This document shows, one piece after another, positions 9,652-18,516 of a stretch of DNA of 63,837 bases. This DNA comes from an uncultured Lachnospiraceae bacterium (GTDB taxonomy: Bacteria; Bacillota; Clostridia; Lachnospirales; Lachnospiraceae). The stretch spans positions 1 to 63,837 of the forward strand of contig CALWRS010000010.1 of the NCBI GenBank assembly GCA_944384025.1. Reading direction: 5' to 3'. The notes beneath the pieces were generated by a model, which was given only the letters and a program-made list of their open reading frames with translations, did no database searches and was not told the origin of the DNA. The number at the start of each line of letters is the position of its first letter. Position 1 is the first letter of the stretch. Both the position numbers and the translations under genes were made by a program.

Positions 9652-9695
9652 AAAAGACCACACAACTGACTATAATGTCTGCTGTGTGGTCTTTT
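9652..9695 (-). terminator. Terminator at the end of the DUF4417 islet
   Basis: 13-bp perfect arms AAAAGACCACACA/TGTGTGGTCTTTT. On the minus strand it follows the 138-residue islet gene by 9 bases and ends in a T-rich strand; the A/T ends make it usable in both directions. Confidence 0.75.
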
Positions 9696-9704
9696 GTGGG
9701 ATGG

Positions 9705-10121
9705 TCAGTAAATCACCGTTACCGTAATATCGTTTTCGATCTCAAAAAAAGATTTGCCATCAAAACATTTTTCTGATAAAACAGCATCGATAACAGATTG
9801 TGGAATTTTACCTTCCATGGTTGTTTCATGCTTGGCAATACATTGTCCATCAGGGGAGCAATCCCATATAACCAAATAAGCTTTCCCACCGGTCACTTCT
9901 GGCTGCAGAACATAGGTTGTCCCACTGTATTCAAATTCTGCTTCATGATTACCATAAGCAACATATGCAGTTCCCGGCGTATTGGAACGTTCCGGCAAGC
10001 TAATGCTTGCTTTTGGATCTTTGGGTGCTAAAACCTTAATCCCATCAACATAATCAACGGTATGCCATCTTGCTGGTGCGCTAAAGCCGCCGCTTTCAAG
10101 AAAAGAACCTCTGCTACCCAT
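9705..10121 (-). CDS. Unrecognised protein coupled to the DUF4417 remnant, probably phage-derived
   Basis: 138 residues from ATG 10121. The product starts MGSRGSFLESGGFS and contains YVDGIKVL and LPERSNTPGT; I recall similar stretches in phage or mobile-element proteins encoded next to DUF4417 genes, some with RNase-like nuclease domains, but I cannot assign a function here. No signal peptide or membrane segment. Its ATG overlaps the TAA of the DUF4417 frame (TAATG), so the two were translationally coupled. The upstream alternative start at 10142 would overlap more and has no better ribosome site. The region looks more AT-rich than its neighbours. Confidence 0.55.
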   Translation of the reverse strand: MGSRGSFLESGGFSAPARWHTVDYVDGIKVLAPKDPKASISLPERSNTPGTAYVAYGNHEAEFEYSGTTYVLQPEVTGGKAYLVIWDCSPDGQCIAKHETTMEGKIPQSVIDAVLSEKCFDGKSFFEIENDITVTVIY

Positions 10122-10444
10122 TACACAGCACGCTCCTTCCATCTTTGAGAAAATGGTGGATAATAATGGATATTATCATAAATATCCAACCCGTCAACGT
10201 GCCTGCCGCATACAATCAGGTTCACAGGCATTTTTTGTTTCTGCAGTTCTTCAACGCCTCGCAACAGCATACGTTTACCGTACGGGCTTGACATACATCC
10301 ATTTGTGGAGATAGCAATAGAACTATTTTCCTGCAACCCATCAAAACACCATTCAAAATCGCTCTCAAGACACCAGGATAATTCTTTCTGTACAATTGGT
10401 TTGACTTTAATTTGTATTTTATCAAACACTTGCCAATTTGTCAA
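10121..10444 (-). pseudogene. DUF4417 protein remnant, N-terminus missing
   Basis: The frame encodes the C-terminal part of a DUF4417 domain (FEWCFDGLQENSSIAISTNGC, then the LIVCG strand and a C-terminal FSQRWKE). DUF4417 proteins are normally about twice as long and occur on phages and integrative elements. The only upstream start is a TTG that is part of a -35 promoter box, and no ATG with a ribosome site precedes the conserved region, so the N-terminal half is lost. I call it a remnant rather than a working gene. Confidence 0.65.
10416..10444 (-). promoter_or_regulatory. Promoter-like sequence inside the DUF4417 remnant
   Basis: Minus-strand TTGACA (10439-10444), 17-base spacer, TAAAAT (10416-10421). 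It would transcribe the remnant and the coupled 138-residue gene. Confidence 0.55.
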
Positions 10445-10463
10445 GAAGTTTTTTCAAAATAAA

Positions 10464-10494
10464 CAACCCACACAGGAAATGAGTCCTGTGTGGG
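10464..10494 (-). terminator. Terminator of the ftsEX-ctpA operon
   Basis: 11-bp stem CCCACACAGGA/TCCTGTGTGGG with loop AATGAG; on the minus strand it is followed by a T-rich tract (TTGTTTATTTTG). It lies about 70 bases after the ctpA stop codon. Confidence 0.8.
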
Positions 10495-10562
10495 CCATAT
10501 TCGTGCATCAGGGATTACAAAATCCCTAAGTTGCACCGCCTTTGTGTGCGTGCCTATTTTCC

Positions 10563-11786
10563 TTACTCCAGCAAAAGCGAAACTGCTGCCTGAATTTGGT
10601 TGTCGTCCTCAATCGGAATCGTAACCTGCCCCTTTAGCTGTTCGTCAAGTTCCACTTCCAAATCCGGCGTCAAGCCGATGCCGTGGATGCAAACACCCTT
10701 TGGCGTAAAGTACTTTGACACGGTTGCTTTAATGGCTGAGCCGTCCTGAAGCGGGAAGATCGACTGTACAATGCCTTTGCCAAAGCTCTGGGTGCCTACT
10801 AACTTAGCAAGGCCGTAATCTTGGAGCGCTCCGGCAAAAACCTCGGAAGCGCTCGCGCTGTTTCCATTAATCAGCACAGCAATCGGAACATCAAGCGTTT
10901 CGCTTCCTTCGGATTTGTACTCTTCTTTCGTCCCGTACTTATCTTCCATATATACCAGCAGTTCCCCTTCTGGAACAATCCGGCTAAGCATTCCACAAAC
11001 GGTAGACAATAAACCGCCCGGGTTGTCGCGCAAGTCTACAACCAAGCCCTGCATCCCCTGCGCTTCCAGATCGTCCACAGCGTCGATAAACTGCTGCTCG
11101 GTGACTTCGTCAAACTCCATCACGTAAATATAGCCAATCTTGTTATCCAACATCTGATATTCTACGGTAGGAACTTCAATAAACGCGCGCTCTACCGTCA
11201 TGGAAAGATAATCGGTCTCGCCCGATCGGTAAATCTTAATATCTACTTTCGTTCCGGCTTCGCCTTTGATTTTGGAGACCGCCTCCGTTAAGTCCATATC
11301 CGCCGTCGATTCACCGTTGATTTCCACTAAAATATCGCCGGGCAAAATTCCCGCCTTGTGCGCGGGCCCGTCAACAAAAGGCTTAACAAAGACAATGTTT
11401 CCGCTTGCATCCTGCGTAACGGTAGAGCCCAGACCGGCGTAGGTACCGGAAGACGACTCGTTAAAAGCGATAAACTCCTCCTCCGTGTAATACGTGGTAT
11501 AAATATCGCCAAGGCTGTTCACTAAACCGGCATAAATGCCTTCCTCCATTTCCTCCACATCCAATTCGTCGATGTAGTAGTAATTCAGCATGGCGATAAT
11601 ATTGTTAATTTTGCTCGTATACTCGCTTTCGTTTAACGCATCCGTAAGATCCTGCGTGCTTTGCGAGCCGTACGGATCTCGCAAGGACAATCCGTTCTCA
11701 TCGTTGGTTCCGCATGCAATCAAGCCGAAAATCATGGCTGAGAGCAAGATGCCCGAAACCATTCCCGTCCAAAATTTCCCTTTCAA
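10563..11786 (-). CDS. ctpA: S41-family C-terminal processing protease (CtpA type)
   Basis: 407-residue exported serine protease. The start is a TTG at 11786 with AGGAGG 6 bases upstream; it gives a clean N-terminal signal with a possible lipobox (LIAC), whereas the longer frame would overlap the preceding gene. Domains: N-terminal helical region, PDZ domain (about residues 105-190; GILPGDILVEING), then the S41 core with VVDLRDNPGG and the catalytic Ser of GNSASASE plus the Lys of FGKG. Such proteases cut wall hydrolases or signalling proteins. It ends the operon with ftsEX and two M23 peptidases, which suggests control of wall hydrolysis at division. Confidence 0.93.
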   Translation of the reverse strand: MKGKFWTGMVSGILLSAMIFGLIACGTNDENGLSLRDPYGSQSTQDLTDALNESEYTSKINNIIAMLNYYYIDELDVEEMEEGIYAGLVNSLGDIYTTYYTEEEFIAFNESSSGTYAGLGSTVTQDASGNIVFVKPFVDGPAHKAGILPGDILVEINGESTADMDLTEAVSKIKGEAGTKVDIKIYRSGETDYLSMTVERAFIEVPTVEYQMLDNKIGYIYVMEFDEVTEQQFIDAVDDLEAQGMQGLVVDLRDNPGGLLSTVCGMLSRIVPEGELLVYMEDKYGTKEEYKSEGSETLDVPIAVLINGNSASASEVFAGALQDYGLAKLVGTQSFGKGIVQSIFPLQDGSAIKATVSKYFTPKGVCIHGIGLTPDLEVELDEQLKGQVTIPIEDDNQIQAAVSLLLE

Positions 11787-11817
11787 ACAAAGCCTCCTGA
11801 TACATTGTTTTCCAAAC

Positions 11818-12762
11818 CTACTCGCGGCTTGCTTCCTCTGCATTATACTCCACATAGTCCAGAGGGTCAACCGGCGTTCCGTTTAGATAGACCGAGAAAT
11901 GCAAATGCGGGCCTGTTGCAACGCCGCTGTCGCCCACAAGGCCAATCACCTGCCCCTGCAATACATAATCGCCTGTATTGCAAAGCATCTTAGACATGTG
12001 CAGGTACCGGGTAATATAACCGTTTCCGTGGTCGATGTATACGTGATATCCTCCGGTTTCGTTGTAAGCGGCCTCACAAACTGTGCCTGCAAGCGCGGCA
12101 ATAATTTCCACACCGTACTCGTCGCCAATGTCAATGCCCTTATGATAGCTGCTTGCTCCTTCTGTCGGAGGAATGCGCGGCCCAAATGCTACGCCCACCG
12201 TCCCGTCGCTTGGAAGCGGCCAAATCATGGCCGAAGGATCCGTAATGTCTGCCGACGCTTCTTCCGGTTCGGTCTGCTCTGCTTCCTCCGTACTTGCTTC
12301 CGGCTGTAACTCTTCGGTATTTTCATCAGAAAGCACTGCCGGAACCGTCTCTTCGGTCTGTGCTGCGCTCTTCATCTCCTGCGCGCCCATTTGCAGCGCT
12401 TCCAAAACCGTAAGCTCATTGCTTTGCACCATCTCTAGGTACAAATCCATAATCTCCTGATTTTCCACAACAGGCAGTCCGTACCTAGAAATCGGTTCCT
12501 GCATACTTACTCTGTTTGCAAAATCTTCCGCCGGCACAGGCGCGGAGCAAAGCCGAAGATACGTAAGGCTTTCCGCTTCATAAATGGTAAGCAGCCGCTG
12601 CTTGATTACTTCATCCTGTCCGGTTGTTTCACTTTCGCCTTCGCTTGCATAAGCGGTAAACGAAAGGCCTCCTTCACCCTGCCGAATGCCAAAAAAGGCA
12701 ACAAGCGTAAGCAGGACCGACAGGAGCATAAGGAATGCTTTTCGCATACTGTATTTTTTCAT
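11818..12762 (-). CDS. M23 (LytM) family metallopeptidase
   Basis: 314-residue exported peptidoglycan hydrolase-like protein. N-terminal signal peptide (residues 1-32), a linker with helical segments, an acidic Glu/Thr-rich stretch (about 150-180), then an M23 domain with zinc ligands in SYHKGIDIG and the HLHF motif (HxH). The domain is very similar to that of the next gene upstream (12791-14158), so the two probably come from a duplication; this copy lacks the long coiled coil. All zinc-binding residues are present, so it should be catalytically able. Confidence 0.92.
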   Translation of the reverse strand: MKKYSMRKAFLMLLSVLLTLVAFFGIRQGEGGLSFTAYASEGESETTGQDEVIKQRLLTIYEAESLTYLRLCSAPVPAEDFANRVSMQEPISRYGLPVVENQEIMDLYLEMVQSNELTVLEALQMGAQEMKSAAQTEETVPAVLSDENTEELQPEASTEEAEQTEPEEASADITDPSAMIWPLPSDGTVGVAFGPRIPPTEGASSYHKGIDIGDEYGVEIIAALAGTVCEAAYNETGGYHVYIDHGNGYITRYLHMSKMLCNTGDYVLQGQVIGLVGDSGVATGPHLHFSVYLNGTPVDPLDYVEYNAEEASRE

Positions 12763-12790
12763 AATTTTACTACGTTCCTTTTACTCAAAA

Positions 12791-14158
12791 TCAGTACTTG
12801 ATATACAGCATCGGATCCACAGCGGTTCCATTTTTGTATACACTAAAATGCAGGTGCGGCGCAGTAGAAACGCCGGTTGAACCGACAAGCCCAATCACTT
12901 CGCCTTGCAAAACGTAATCGCCCTTATTGCAAAGAATCTTCGACATATGCAAATACCGGGTAATATAGCCGTTTCCGTGGTCGATATATACGTGATAGCC
13001 TCCCGTGCTGTTCCAGCCGGCTTCATAAACCGTTCCGGCAATCGACGCTACGATTTGCGCACCGTAATCTCCGCCAATGTCAACGCCTTTGTGGAAACTG
13101 CTCGCTCCCTCAATCGGAGGAATTCTCGGCCCAAAGCCGTCGCCTACGCTGCCGTCGCCCGGAAGCGGCCAAATCATCTGCGACGGATCCGTCACATTTA
13201 ACTTGGGGATGTTTGCAGCGTTGTCGTAGCCGGTGTTTGGAACATCCGAATAGTCTTTATCCGAACCGCCGGACTCTTCCTGCTTTTGCGCTTCTTCCTG
13301 CGCTTTTCGAATTTCTTCTTCTGCGGCCGCCTTCGCTTCTTCCACCGTCATTTCCTGCTCGTGAATCAAAACGAGGTAGTCTTCCAAAAGTTCTTCGTTT
13401 AGACCCATCTCGGTTTCATACACCGAAAGAGCCTCTTCTTTTTTCGCGATAATTTCCTGTGCAAATTCCAAATCCGCCTGATACATTTCCTGCGTCTTGT
13501 TAACGGCTTCGATCTTTGCTTCCAGATAAACCTTATAATCCGCAATCTGGCGTTTGGATTCCAGATAACGGTTCAGCAGGTTGTTGTCGTATTCCGTAAT
13601 TTTTTCGACGTATTCCACTTGGTTTAACAAATCCGTCAAGCTGTTCGCGTCGAAAATCATTTCCAGATACGTCGTGTTTCCGTTTTCGTAAATGTACTGC
13701 AGACGCTTTTTCATCGTCTCGTACTGCTCGGCGGCAATTGCCTCCGCCGCCTCTAGATCCGCCTTAATTTGCTCGTACTCTCGGTTGAGCTGTTTTAACT
13801 CGTCCTCAATCGCAAGCATATCCAGCATAATTTGATTCTGCTTTTGGTCCATCTCTTCCAGATATTCCAAAATATCGTCGTAGTCGCTTTGCATAGCGGC
13901 CAGTTCAGCCTCCAACCGCTTTTTCTGTTCCTCGTATTCTTTCTTTTTGCGTTCCGCCTCCGCGATCGTCTCTTCGTAAGAACTCTTTAATACAACCGAG
14001 CCGTTTAGCGAATCAAGCCTCTTTGAAAGCGTGCCGTATGCTACCAGCCGCTCTGCCTTTGCTTCCCCGCTTGCCGCAAGAAAAACAGTCGGAAGCACGA
14101 CTGCCAAAGACAGCACAAGCAAAATCACAGCAATGAGATACTTATGAAACAATTTCAT
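12791..14158 (-). CDS. Coiled-coil M23 peptidase, FtsEX effector (PcsB/EnvC type)
   Basis: 455 residues: N-terminal signal or anchor (10-30), a long double coiled coil (about 45-290, rich in Glu/Lys/Gln), a short linker, and a C-terminal M23 domain (about 335-450) with SFHKGVDIGG and HLHF. This is the arrangement of EnvC-type proteins and of wall hydrolases that FtsEX activates across the membrane. It lies 25 bases after ftsX in one operon, which supports that partnership. Unlike E. coli EnvC, which only activates amidases, the zinc-site residues are intact, so it may cut peptidoglycan itself. Confidence 0.93.
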   Translation of the reverse strand: MKLFHKYLIAVILLVLSLAVVLPTVFLAASGEAKAERLVAYGTLSKRLDSLNGSVVLKSSYEETIAEAERKKKEYEEQKKRLEAELAAMQSDYDDILEYLEEMDQKQNQIMLDMLAIEDELKQLNREYEQIKADLEAAEAIAAEQYETMKKRLQYIYENGNTTYLEMIFDANSLTDLLNQVEYVEKITEYDNNLLNRYLESKRQIADYKVYLEAKIEAVNKTQEMYQADLEFAQEIIAKKEEALSVYETEMGLNEELLEDYLVLIHEQEMTVEEAKAAAEEEIRKAQEEAQKQEESGGSDKDYSDVPNTGYDNAANIPKLNVTDPSQMIWPLPGDGSVGDGFGPRIPPIEGASSFHKGVDIGGDYGAQIVASIAGTVYEAGWNSTGGYHVYIDHGNGYITRYLHMSKILCNKGDYVLQGEVIGLVGSTGVSTAPHLHFSVYKNGTAVDPMLYIKY

Positions 14159-14183
14159 ATCTTTCCTCCAAACAAAAAAACCT

Positions 14184-15101
14184 CTACAGCTGTCGGAAAT
14201 TTCGAAGCTGCTTATTCAGTGTAAAGTAACTTCCCAGAAAACCAATGCCCACGCCGATGCAAAGAGAAACCGGAGCTAATACCTGAAATACCTCGGAGGT
14301 ATTTACAAAATTCAGCGTACTAAACAAGCTGCTGAATTTGCTTGCAATCAACTCAATAATCTTATAGTAAAGCGCGTAAAGAATCGACAACGGAATGCAC
14401 GCCCCCAGCAAACCGATAATCACGCCTTCCACAAGAAACGGCGCCCGGATAAAAATGTCGGTAGCGCCAATCAGGTGCATAATGGAAATTTCCTTCCGGC
14501 GGATAGAAACACCCATTGTTACTGTCGTGCTAATTAAGAATGTTGCGATGCAAAGCAAAAGCCCGATAATAATCACGGAGCCGATACTCAAAATCCGGTT
14601 TAGCCTTGTCAGCGTATTCACCATATCTTCCGTATCGTTTACTTTGCGAATGCCGGGAAGCATTGCAATCTGCGCTACCGTCTCGGTCTGTTCTTCCACC
14701 GATTCAAAGAAGATGGAAAACGACGCGGAATCTTCCAGCGGATTGTCCGTACCGAACGTTTCCGCCAATTCGTCCGTTAAATGCGTCTCTTTATACTCTT
14801 CCCAGGTCTGCGCGGCAGACTTATATACAACCGAGCGGACTGCTTCCATGGCTTCTATGCGCTGCTTCAGATTTGCAATCTGCTCATCTTCAATGCCTTC
14901 GTCAAAAAAGACAGTCACGCCGACGTTTGTCTCCGCTTCAAGCAGCATATATTGCACATTAATCAAAATAAAGTACATAATTCCAAACAGGAACAAGCAC
15001 GCGGTCATCGTTGCAACCGAAGCGATGGAAAACAGCTTGTTTCTGCGGATATTTTTTATTCCTTGATGAAAACAATAAGCGAAGGAGCCAAAACTATTCA
15101 T
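14184..15101 (-). CDS. ftsX: Cell division ABC transporter permease FtsX
   Basis: 305-residue membrane protein with the FtsX plan: cytoplasmic N-terminus, one transmembrane helix (about 22-46), an extracellular loop of about 120 residues (the effector-binding region), and three C-terminal helices (about 172-195, 222-245, 275-298). The start overlaps ftsE by 8 bases, typical of the pair. It relays ATP hydrolysis by FtsE to extracellular hydrolases, here most likely the coiled-coil M23 protein encoded next. Confidence 0.95.
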   Translation of the reverse strand: MNSFGSFAYCFHQGIKNIRRNKLFSIASVATMTACLFLFGIMYFILINVQYMLLEAETNVGVTVFFDEGIEDEQIANLKQRIEAMEAVRSVVYKSAAQTWEEYKETHLTDELAETFGTDNPLEDSASFSIFFESVEEQTETVAQIAMLPGIRKVNDTEDMVNTLTRLNRILSIGSVIIIGLLLCIATFLISTTVTMGVSIRRKEISIMHLIGATDIFIRAPFLVEGVIIGLLGACIPLSILYALYYKIIELIASKFSSLFSTLNFVNTSEVFQVLAPVSLCIGVGIGFLGSYFTLNKQLRNFRQL

Positions 15102-15906
15102 GTCCGTAGCCCCCTTTCTTATCCTCCACGATGACGCCGCTTTGCACGGAAATCACGCGTTTTTGCATACGGTCAACGATTTCACGGTTGTGTGTAACGA
15201 CAACGACCGTTGTTCCTCTGCGGTTAATTTCTTCTAGGAGATTCATAATCTCCCATGAATTTTGAGGATCCAAATTTCCGGTAGGCTCGTCGGCCAGCAA
15301 AATCATCGGGTTATTTACAAGCGCCCGCGCTAAGGCTACGCGCTGCTGCTCACCACCGGATAATTCGGTGGGGCGATTCTTATACTTTCCGCTTAGCCCA
15401 ACCAAATTCAGCATTTTGGAAACTTCCTTTGGGATACGGCGCTTTGGCGCGCCGACCACTTGCTGGGCAAAGGCGACGTTTTCATATACGTTTCGGTCTT
15501 GAAGCAGCCGGAAATCCTGAAAAACAATGCCGATGCTTCTGCGGTACTTGCACACTTGACGTTTGCGAAGCTTCGCCAAATCCTTTCCCGCTACATAAAT
15601 TCGCCCTTCCGTTGGGGAAATTTCCTTCATCATCAGGCGAATCATCGTAGATTTGCCGGACCCACTCGGCCCGACAATAAAAACGAATTCTCCCTTTTTT
15701 ACGCTAAAGGACACGTCCGTAAGCGCATGGTTCTCCGTAGTCCCATCATATTCCTTTGACACGTGTTCCAGAACAATGACGGGCGCATCCAGCGGATTTA
15801 TCGGTGCACGAGAAGAATTCTCGGAAACCGACTCCAAAGCCGGATCGCTTTCCTGTATTTTCTGTTCCTGCAATTCCGACGCAGGCACATTTTCCCAATC
15901 ACTCAT
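15094..15906 (-). CDS. ftsE: Cell division ATP-binding protein FtsE
   Basis: 270-residue ABC ATPase with Walker A GPSGSGKST, signature LSGGEQQRVALARAL, Walker B ILLADEPTGNLD and a switch histidine (VVTHN). Residues 1-40 are an acidic extension not found in most FtsE proteins, which are about 225-230 residues; the ATP-binding domain begins at IVLEHVSKEY. No well-placed ribosome site was found at an internal start, so the extension is probably translated. Confidence 0.94.
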   Translation of the reverse strand: MSDWENVPASELQEQKIQESDPALESVSENSSRAPINPLDAPVIVLEHVSKEYDGTTENHALTDVSFSVKKGEFVFIVGPSGSGKSTMIRLMMKEISPTEGRIYVAGKDLAKLRKRQVCKYRRSIGIVFQDFRLLQDRNVYENVAFAQQVVGAPKRRIPKEVSKMLNLVGLSGKYKNRPTELSGGEQQRVALARALVNNPMILLADEPTGNLDPQNSWEIMNLLEEINRRGTTVVVVTHNREIVDRMQKRVISVQSGVIVEDKKGGYGHE

Positions 15907-15926
15907 TTAATCATTCCATTCTAGTT

Positions 15927-17015
15927 TTAATACTCAATATTTTCCATGTATTTCATGTATTTTACAACCATAAGAGCGATTTTAAATGTAATCGCGTCTT
16001 CGAAAACGCGTAAATCCAGATTTGTGCTCTTTTGCAATTTATCCAGACGATAAACCAACGTGTTTCTGTGAATGTAGAGCTGTCTGGAAGTTTCTGAAAC
16101 GTTCAGACTGTTTTCAAAGAACTTATTGATTGTCATTAAAGTTTCTTCGTCAAATTCATCCGGAGATTTTCCATCGAAAATTTCCCGGATAAACATTTTG
16201 CATAACGGCATCGGAAGCTGATAAATCAAGCGTCCGATTCCAAGGTTGTTGTAGGCGACCACTTTGCGGTTGCTGTAGAAAATTCTTCCTACGTCAAGCG
16301 CCATTTTCGCCTCTTTGTAAGAACGCGAAATATCTTTAATTTCGTTTACAATCGTTCCATAGGCAACGTGTACTTTGCTCATTGCCTCCGTGTTTAGCAT
16401 GTCCACAATCACTTTTGCGGTATGCATCAATGACTCGTAATTCTCGTTCGGCTTCAACTCCTTTACAATAATAATATTCTTTTCGTCGACCGCCGTAACA
16501 AAGTCCCGGTTTTTCCCTGCAAAAAGCGTGCGCACAGTCTCAAGCGCATTCATGTCTTTTTCGTTTTTTGTCTCCACTAAGTAGACAACACGTCTGACGT
16601 CCGTGTCAATATGAAGCTTTTTCGCACGGTTATAAATGTCCACTAAAAGCATGTTGTCAAGCAGCAGGTTTTTAATGAAGTTGTCTTTGTCAAAGCGCTC
16701 TTTGTATGCAACAAGAAGATTCTGGATTTGGAAGGTCGCGAGTTTGCCAACCATGTAAACATCCTCCGAATCTCCTCTTGCAAGCAGTATATATTCAAGC
16801 TGGTGCTCGTCGTAAACTTTAAAAAAGTGATATTCCTGAATAACCTGACTGTCCGCAGGAGAATCTGTAAAAGCAGCTACAAGTCCTTCGTAATTTTCTG
16901 CGCTGCTCATTGTCGTAGCGAGGGGCTTCCCCTCAGTATCCATCACGCATAAGTCGACTCTTGCAATCGACTTCATCCCATCAATCGTATTTTGCAGGAT
17001 CTGATTTGAAATCAT
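15927..17015 (-). CDS. PucR/CdaR-family transcriptional regulator
   Basis: 362-residue regulator. The C-terminal helix-turn-helix of the PucR type is clear (NVSETSRQLYIHRNTLVYRLDKL, about residues 307-329). The N-terminal 130 residues look like a small-molecule sensor domain and the middle is a GGDEF-derived CdaR-type domain. Start at 17015 chosen because GGTGG precedes it and the upstream frame lacks a ribosome site. It is encoded 20 bases before ftsE with no terminator between them, so it may be cotranscribed with the division operon, or may regulate it or the neighbouring sugar ATPase; these are inferences. Confidence 0.85.
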   Translation of the reverse strand: MISNQILQNTIDGMKSIARVDLCVMDTEGKPLATTMSSAENYEGLVAAFTDSPADSQVIQEYHFFKVYDEHQLEYILLARGDSEDVYMVGKLATFQIQNLLVAYKERFDKDNFIKNLLLDNMLLVDIYNRAKKLHIDTDVRRVVYLVETKNEKDMNALETVRTLFAGKNRDFVTAVDEKNIIIVKELKPNENYESLMHTAKVIVDMLNTEAMSKVHVAYGTIVNEIKDISRSYKEAKMALDVGRIFYSNRKVVAYNNLGIGRLIYQLPMPLCKMFIREIFDGKSPDEFDEETLMTINKFFENSLNVSETSRQLYIHRNTLVYRLDKLQKSTNLDLRVFEDAITFKIALMVVKYMKYMENIEY

Positions 17016-17160
17016 GTATCCACCATGCCTTTCCGCTGCCGCTGTTTTCCCTTCGCTTCGCGCATGGGAAAACGCTTCGTTCATTATTGTAACATTTTCG
17101 TAACAATTTGGCAACCCCCTTTTCCCTAAAGAAATCCGTTGCCAGAAGTTGCTGATTCTA

Positions 17161-17192
17161 AGAAAAAAGCTCCCCATTCGAAAATGGGGAGC
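17161..17192 (-). terminator. Terminator after the sugar ABC ATPase gene
   Basis: 10-bp stem GCTCCCCATT/AATGGGGAGC with a CGAA tetraloop; on the minus strand it is followed by TTTTTTCTT. It separates the ATPase gene from the PucR-type gene. Confidence 0.85.
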
Positions 17193-17208
17193 CGATTTTT
17201 CAATAAAA

Positions 17209-18321
17209 TTAGTGCGTAATAACCTGCTCAGTTTCCTTATCAAATACGTGCATCTTGGTAAGATCCATGCAAATCTGAACGGTATCTCCCGGTCTCGCGG
17301 TTGTACGCGGGCTAACTCTTGCAGTAATGTCGAAATCGTCTACCGAGAAGTACAGGAATACTTCTGCACCCAGAAGTTCGTATACGCGAACAGTTGCAGC
17401 AAATGCAGCTTCCGGATGAGACGCAATAAAGTCAACCTCGTCCTTAATATCTTCCGGACGAATACCAAGAACAACTTCCTTCTCTGCGTAGCCGCCGTCA
17501 ATCAGCTTCTTAGCGCGAGCTTCCGGCACTTTGATCTTCGTAGATCCAAAGACAAGATATACGTCGCTGCCTTCTACCGTAACAACGGAATCGATAAAGT
17601 TCATCTGCGGAGATCCCATGAAGCCTGCTACGAACAAGTTGTTCGGCTTGTCGTAGAGGTTCTGCGGCGTATCTACCTGCTGAATAACACCGTCTTTCAT
17701 AACGACGATTCTCGTACCAAGCGTCATAGCCTCGGTCTGATCGTGTGTTACGTAGATGATCGTTGCTTCGAGTCTTTGATGGATCTTGGAAATCTCGATA
17801 CGCATCTGTACACGAAGTTTTGCATCCAAGTTGGAGAGAGGCTCATCCATCAGGAATACTTTCGGGTTACGTACGATTGCACGTCCCATGGCAACACGCT
17901 GTCTCTGACCACCAGAAAGAGCCTTCGGCTTCCGGTCAAGCAGCTGCTCGATGCCAAGGATTTTCGCAGCTTCATTAACGAGCTTTTCGATCTGATCCTT
18001 CGGAACCTTTCTCAGTTTCAATCCGAATGCCATGTTGTCATAAACCGACATGTGCGGATACAACGCGTAGTTCTGGAATACCATCGCGATGTCGCGGTCC
18101 TTCGGTTCTACGTCGTTCATAAGCTTGTCATCAATGTAAAGTTCGCCGCCGGTGATTTCCTCAAGACCTGCGATCATACGAAGGGTTGTAGACTTTCCAC
18201 ATCCGGAAGGACCTACGAAGATAATAAACTCCTTATCCTTAATGTTCAGGTTGAAATCCTTAACGGCAACGAATCCGTTTGGATATGTCTTGTTAATGTT
18301 AACTAGCTTTAAGCTTGCCAT
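17209..18321 (-). CDS. ugpC: Carbohydrate ABC transporter ATPase (UgpC/MsmK type)
   Basis: 370-residue ATPase that energises sugar importers, with Walker A GPSGCGKST, signature LSGGQRQRVAMGRAI, Walker B VFLMDEPLSNLD, and a C-terminal OB/TOBE region (about 240-370) typical of the MalK/MsmK/UgpC group. It stands alone, with AGGAGG before the ATG and its own terminator, and no permease or binding protein is encoded nearby. In Firmicutes such orphan ATPases commonly serve several sugar importers, so I infer a shared housekeeping role. Confidence 0.94.
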   Translation of the reverse strand: MASLKLVNINKTYPNGFVAVKDFNLNIKDKEFIIFVGPSGCGKSTTLRMIAGLEEITGGELYIDDKLMNDVEPKDRDIAMVFQNYALYPHMSVYDNMAFGLKLRKVPKDQIEKLVNEAAKILGIEQLLDRKPKALSGGQRQRVAMGRAIVRNPKVFLMDEPLSNLDAKLRVQMRIEISKIHQRLEATIIYVTHDQTEAMTLGTRIVVMKDGVIQQVDTPQNLYDKPNNLFVAGFMGSPQMNFIDSVVTVEGSDVYLVFGSTKIKVPEARAKKLIDGGYAEKEVVLGIRPEDIKDEVDFIASHPEAAFAATVRVYELLGAEVFLYFSVDDFDITARVSPRTTARPGDTVQICMDLTKMHVFDKETEQVITH

Positions 18322-18516
18322 AGTGCTGCCTCCTGTTTTTCATCACACTCTACGTTTCGCCCAAAAAAGCGAAATCACATAGTTGCATTTTACAAGAAAA
18401 CAAGAGGAAATGCCATGTGGCAATTACACAAATTCATTTTTTATGTTTTGGGCAAATTGTATACCCAAAAATCCGCAAGCTCTTTTTCTGGTGTTTTTGA
18501 CGAATTTTTTGCACTT

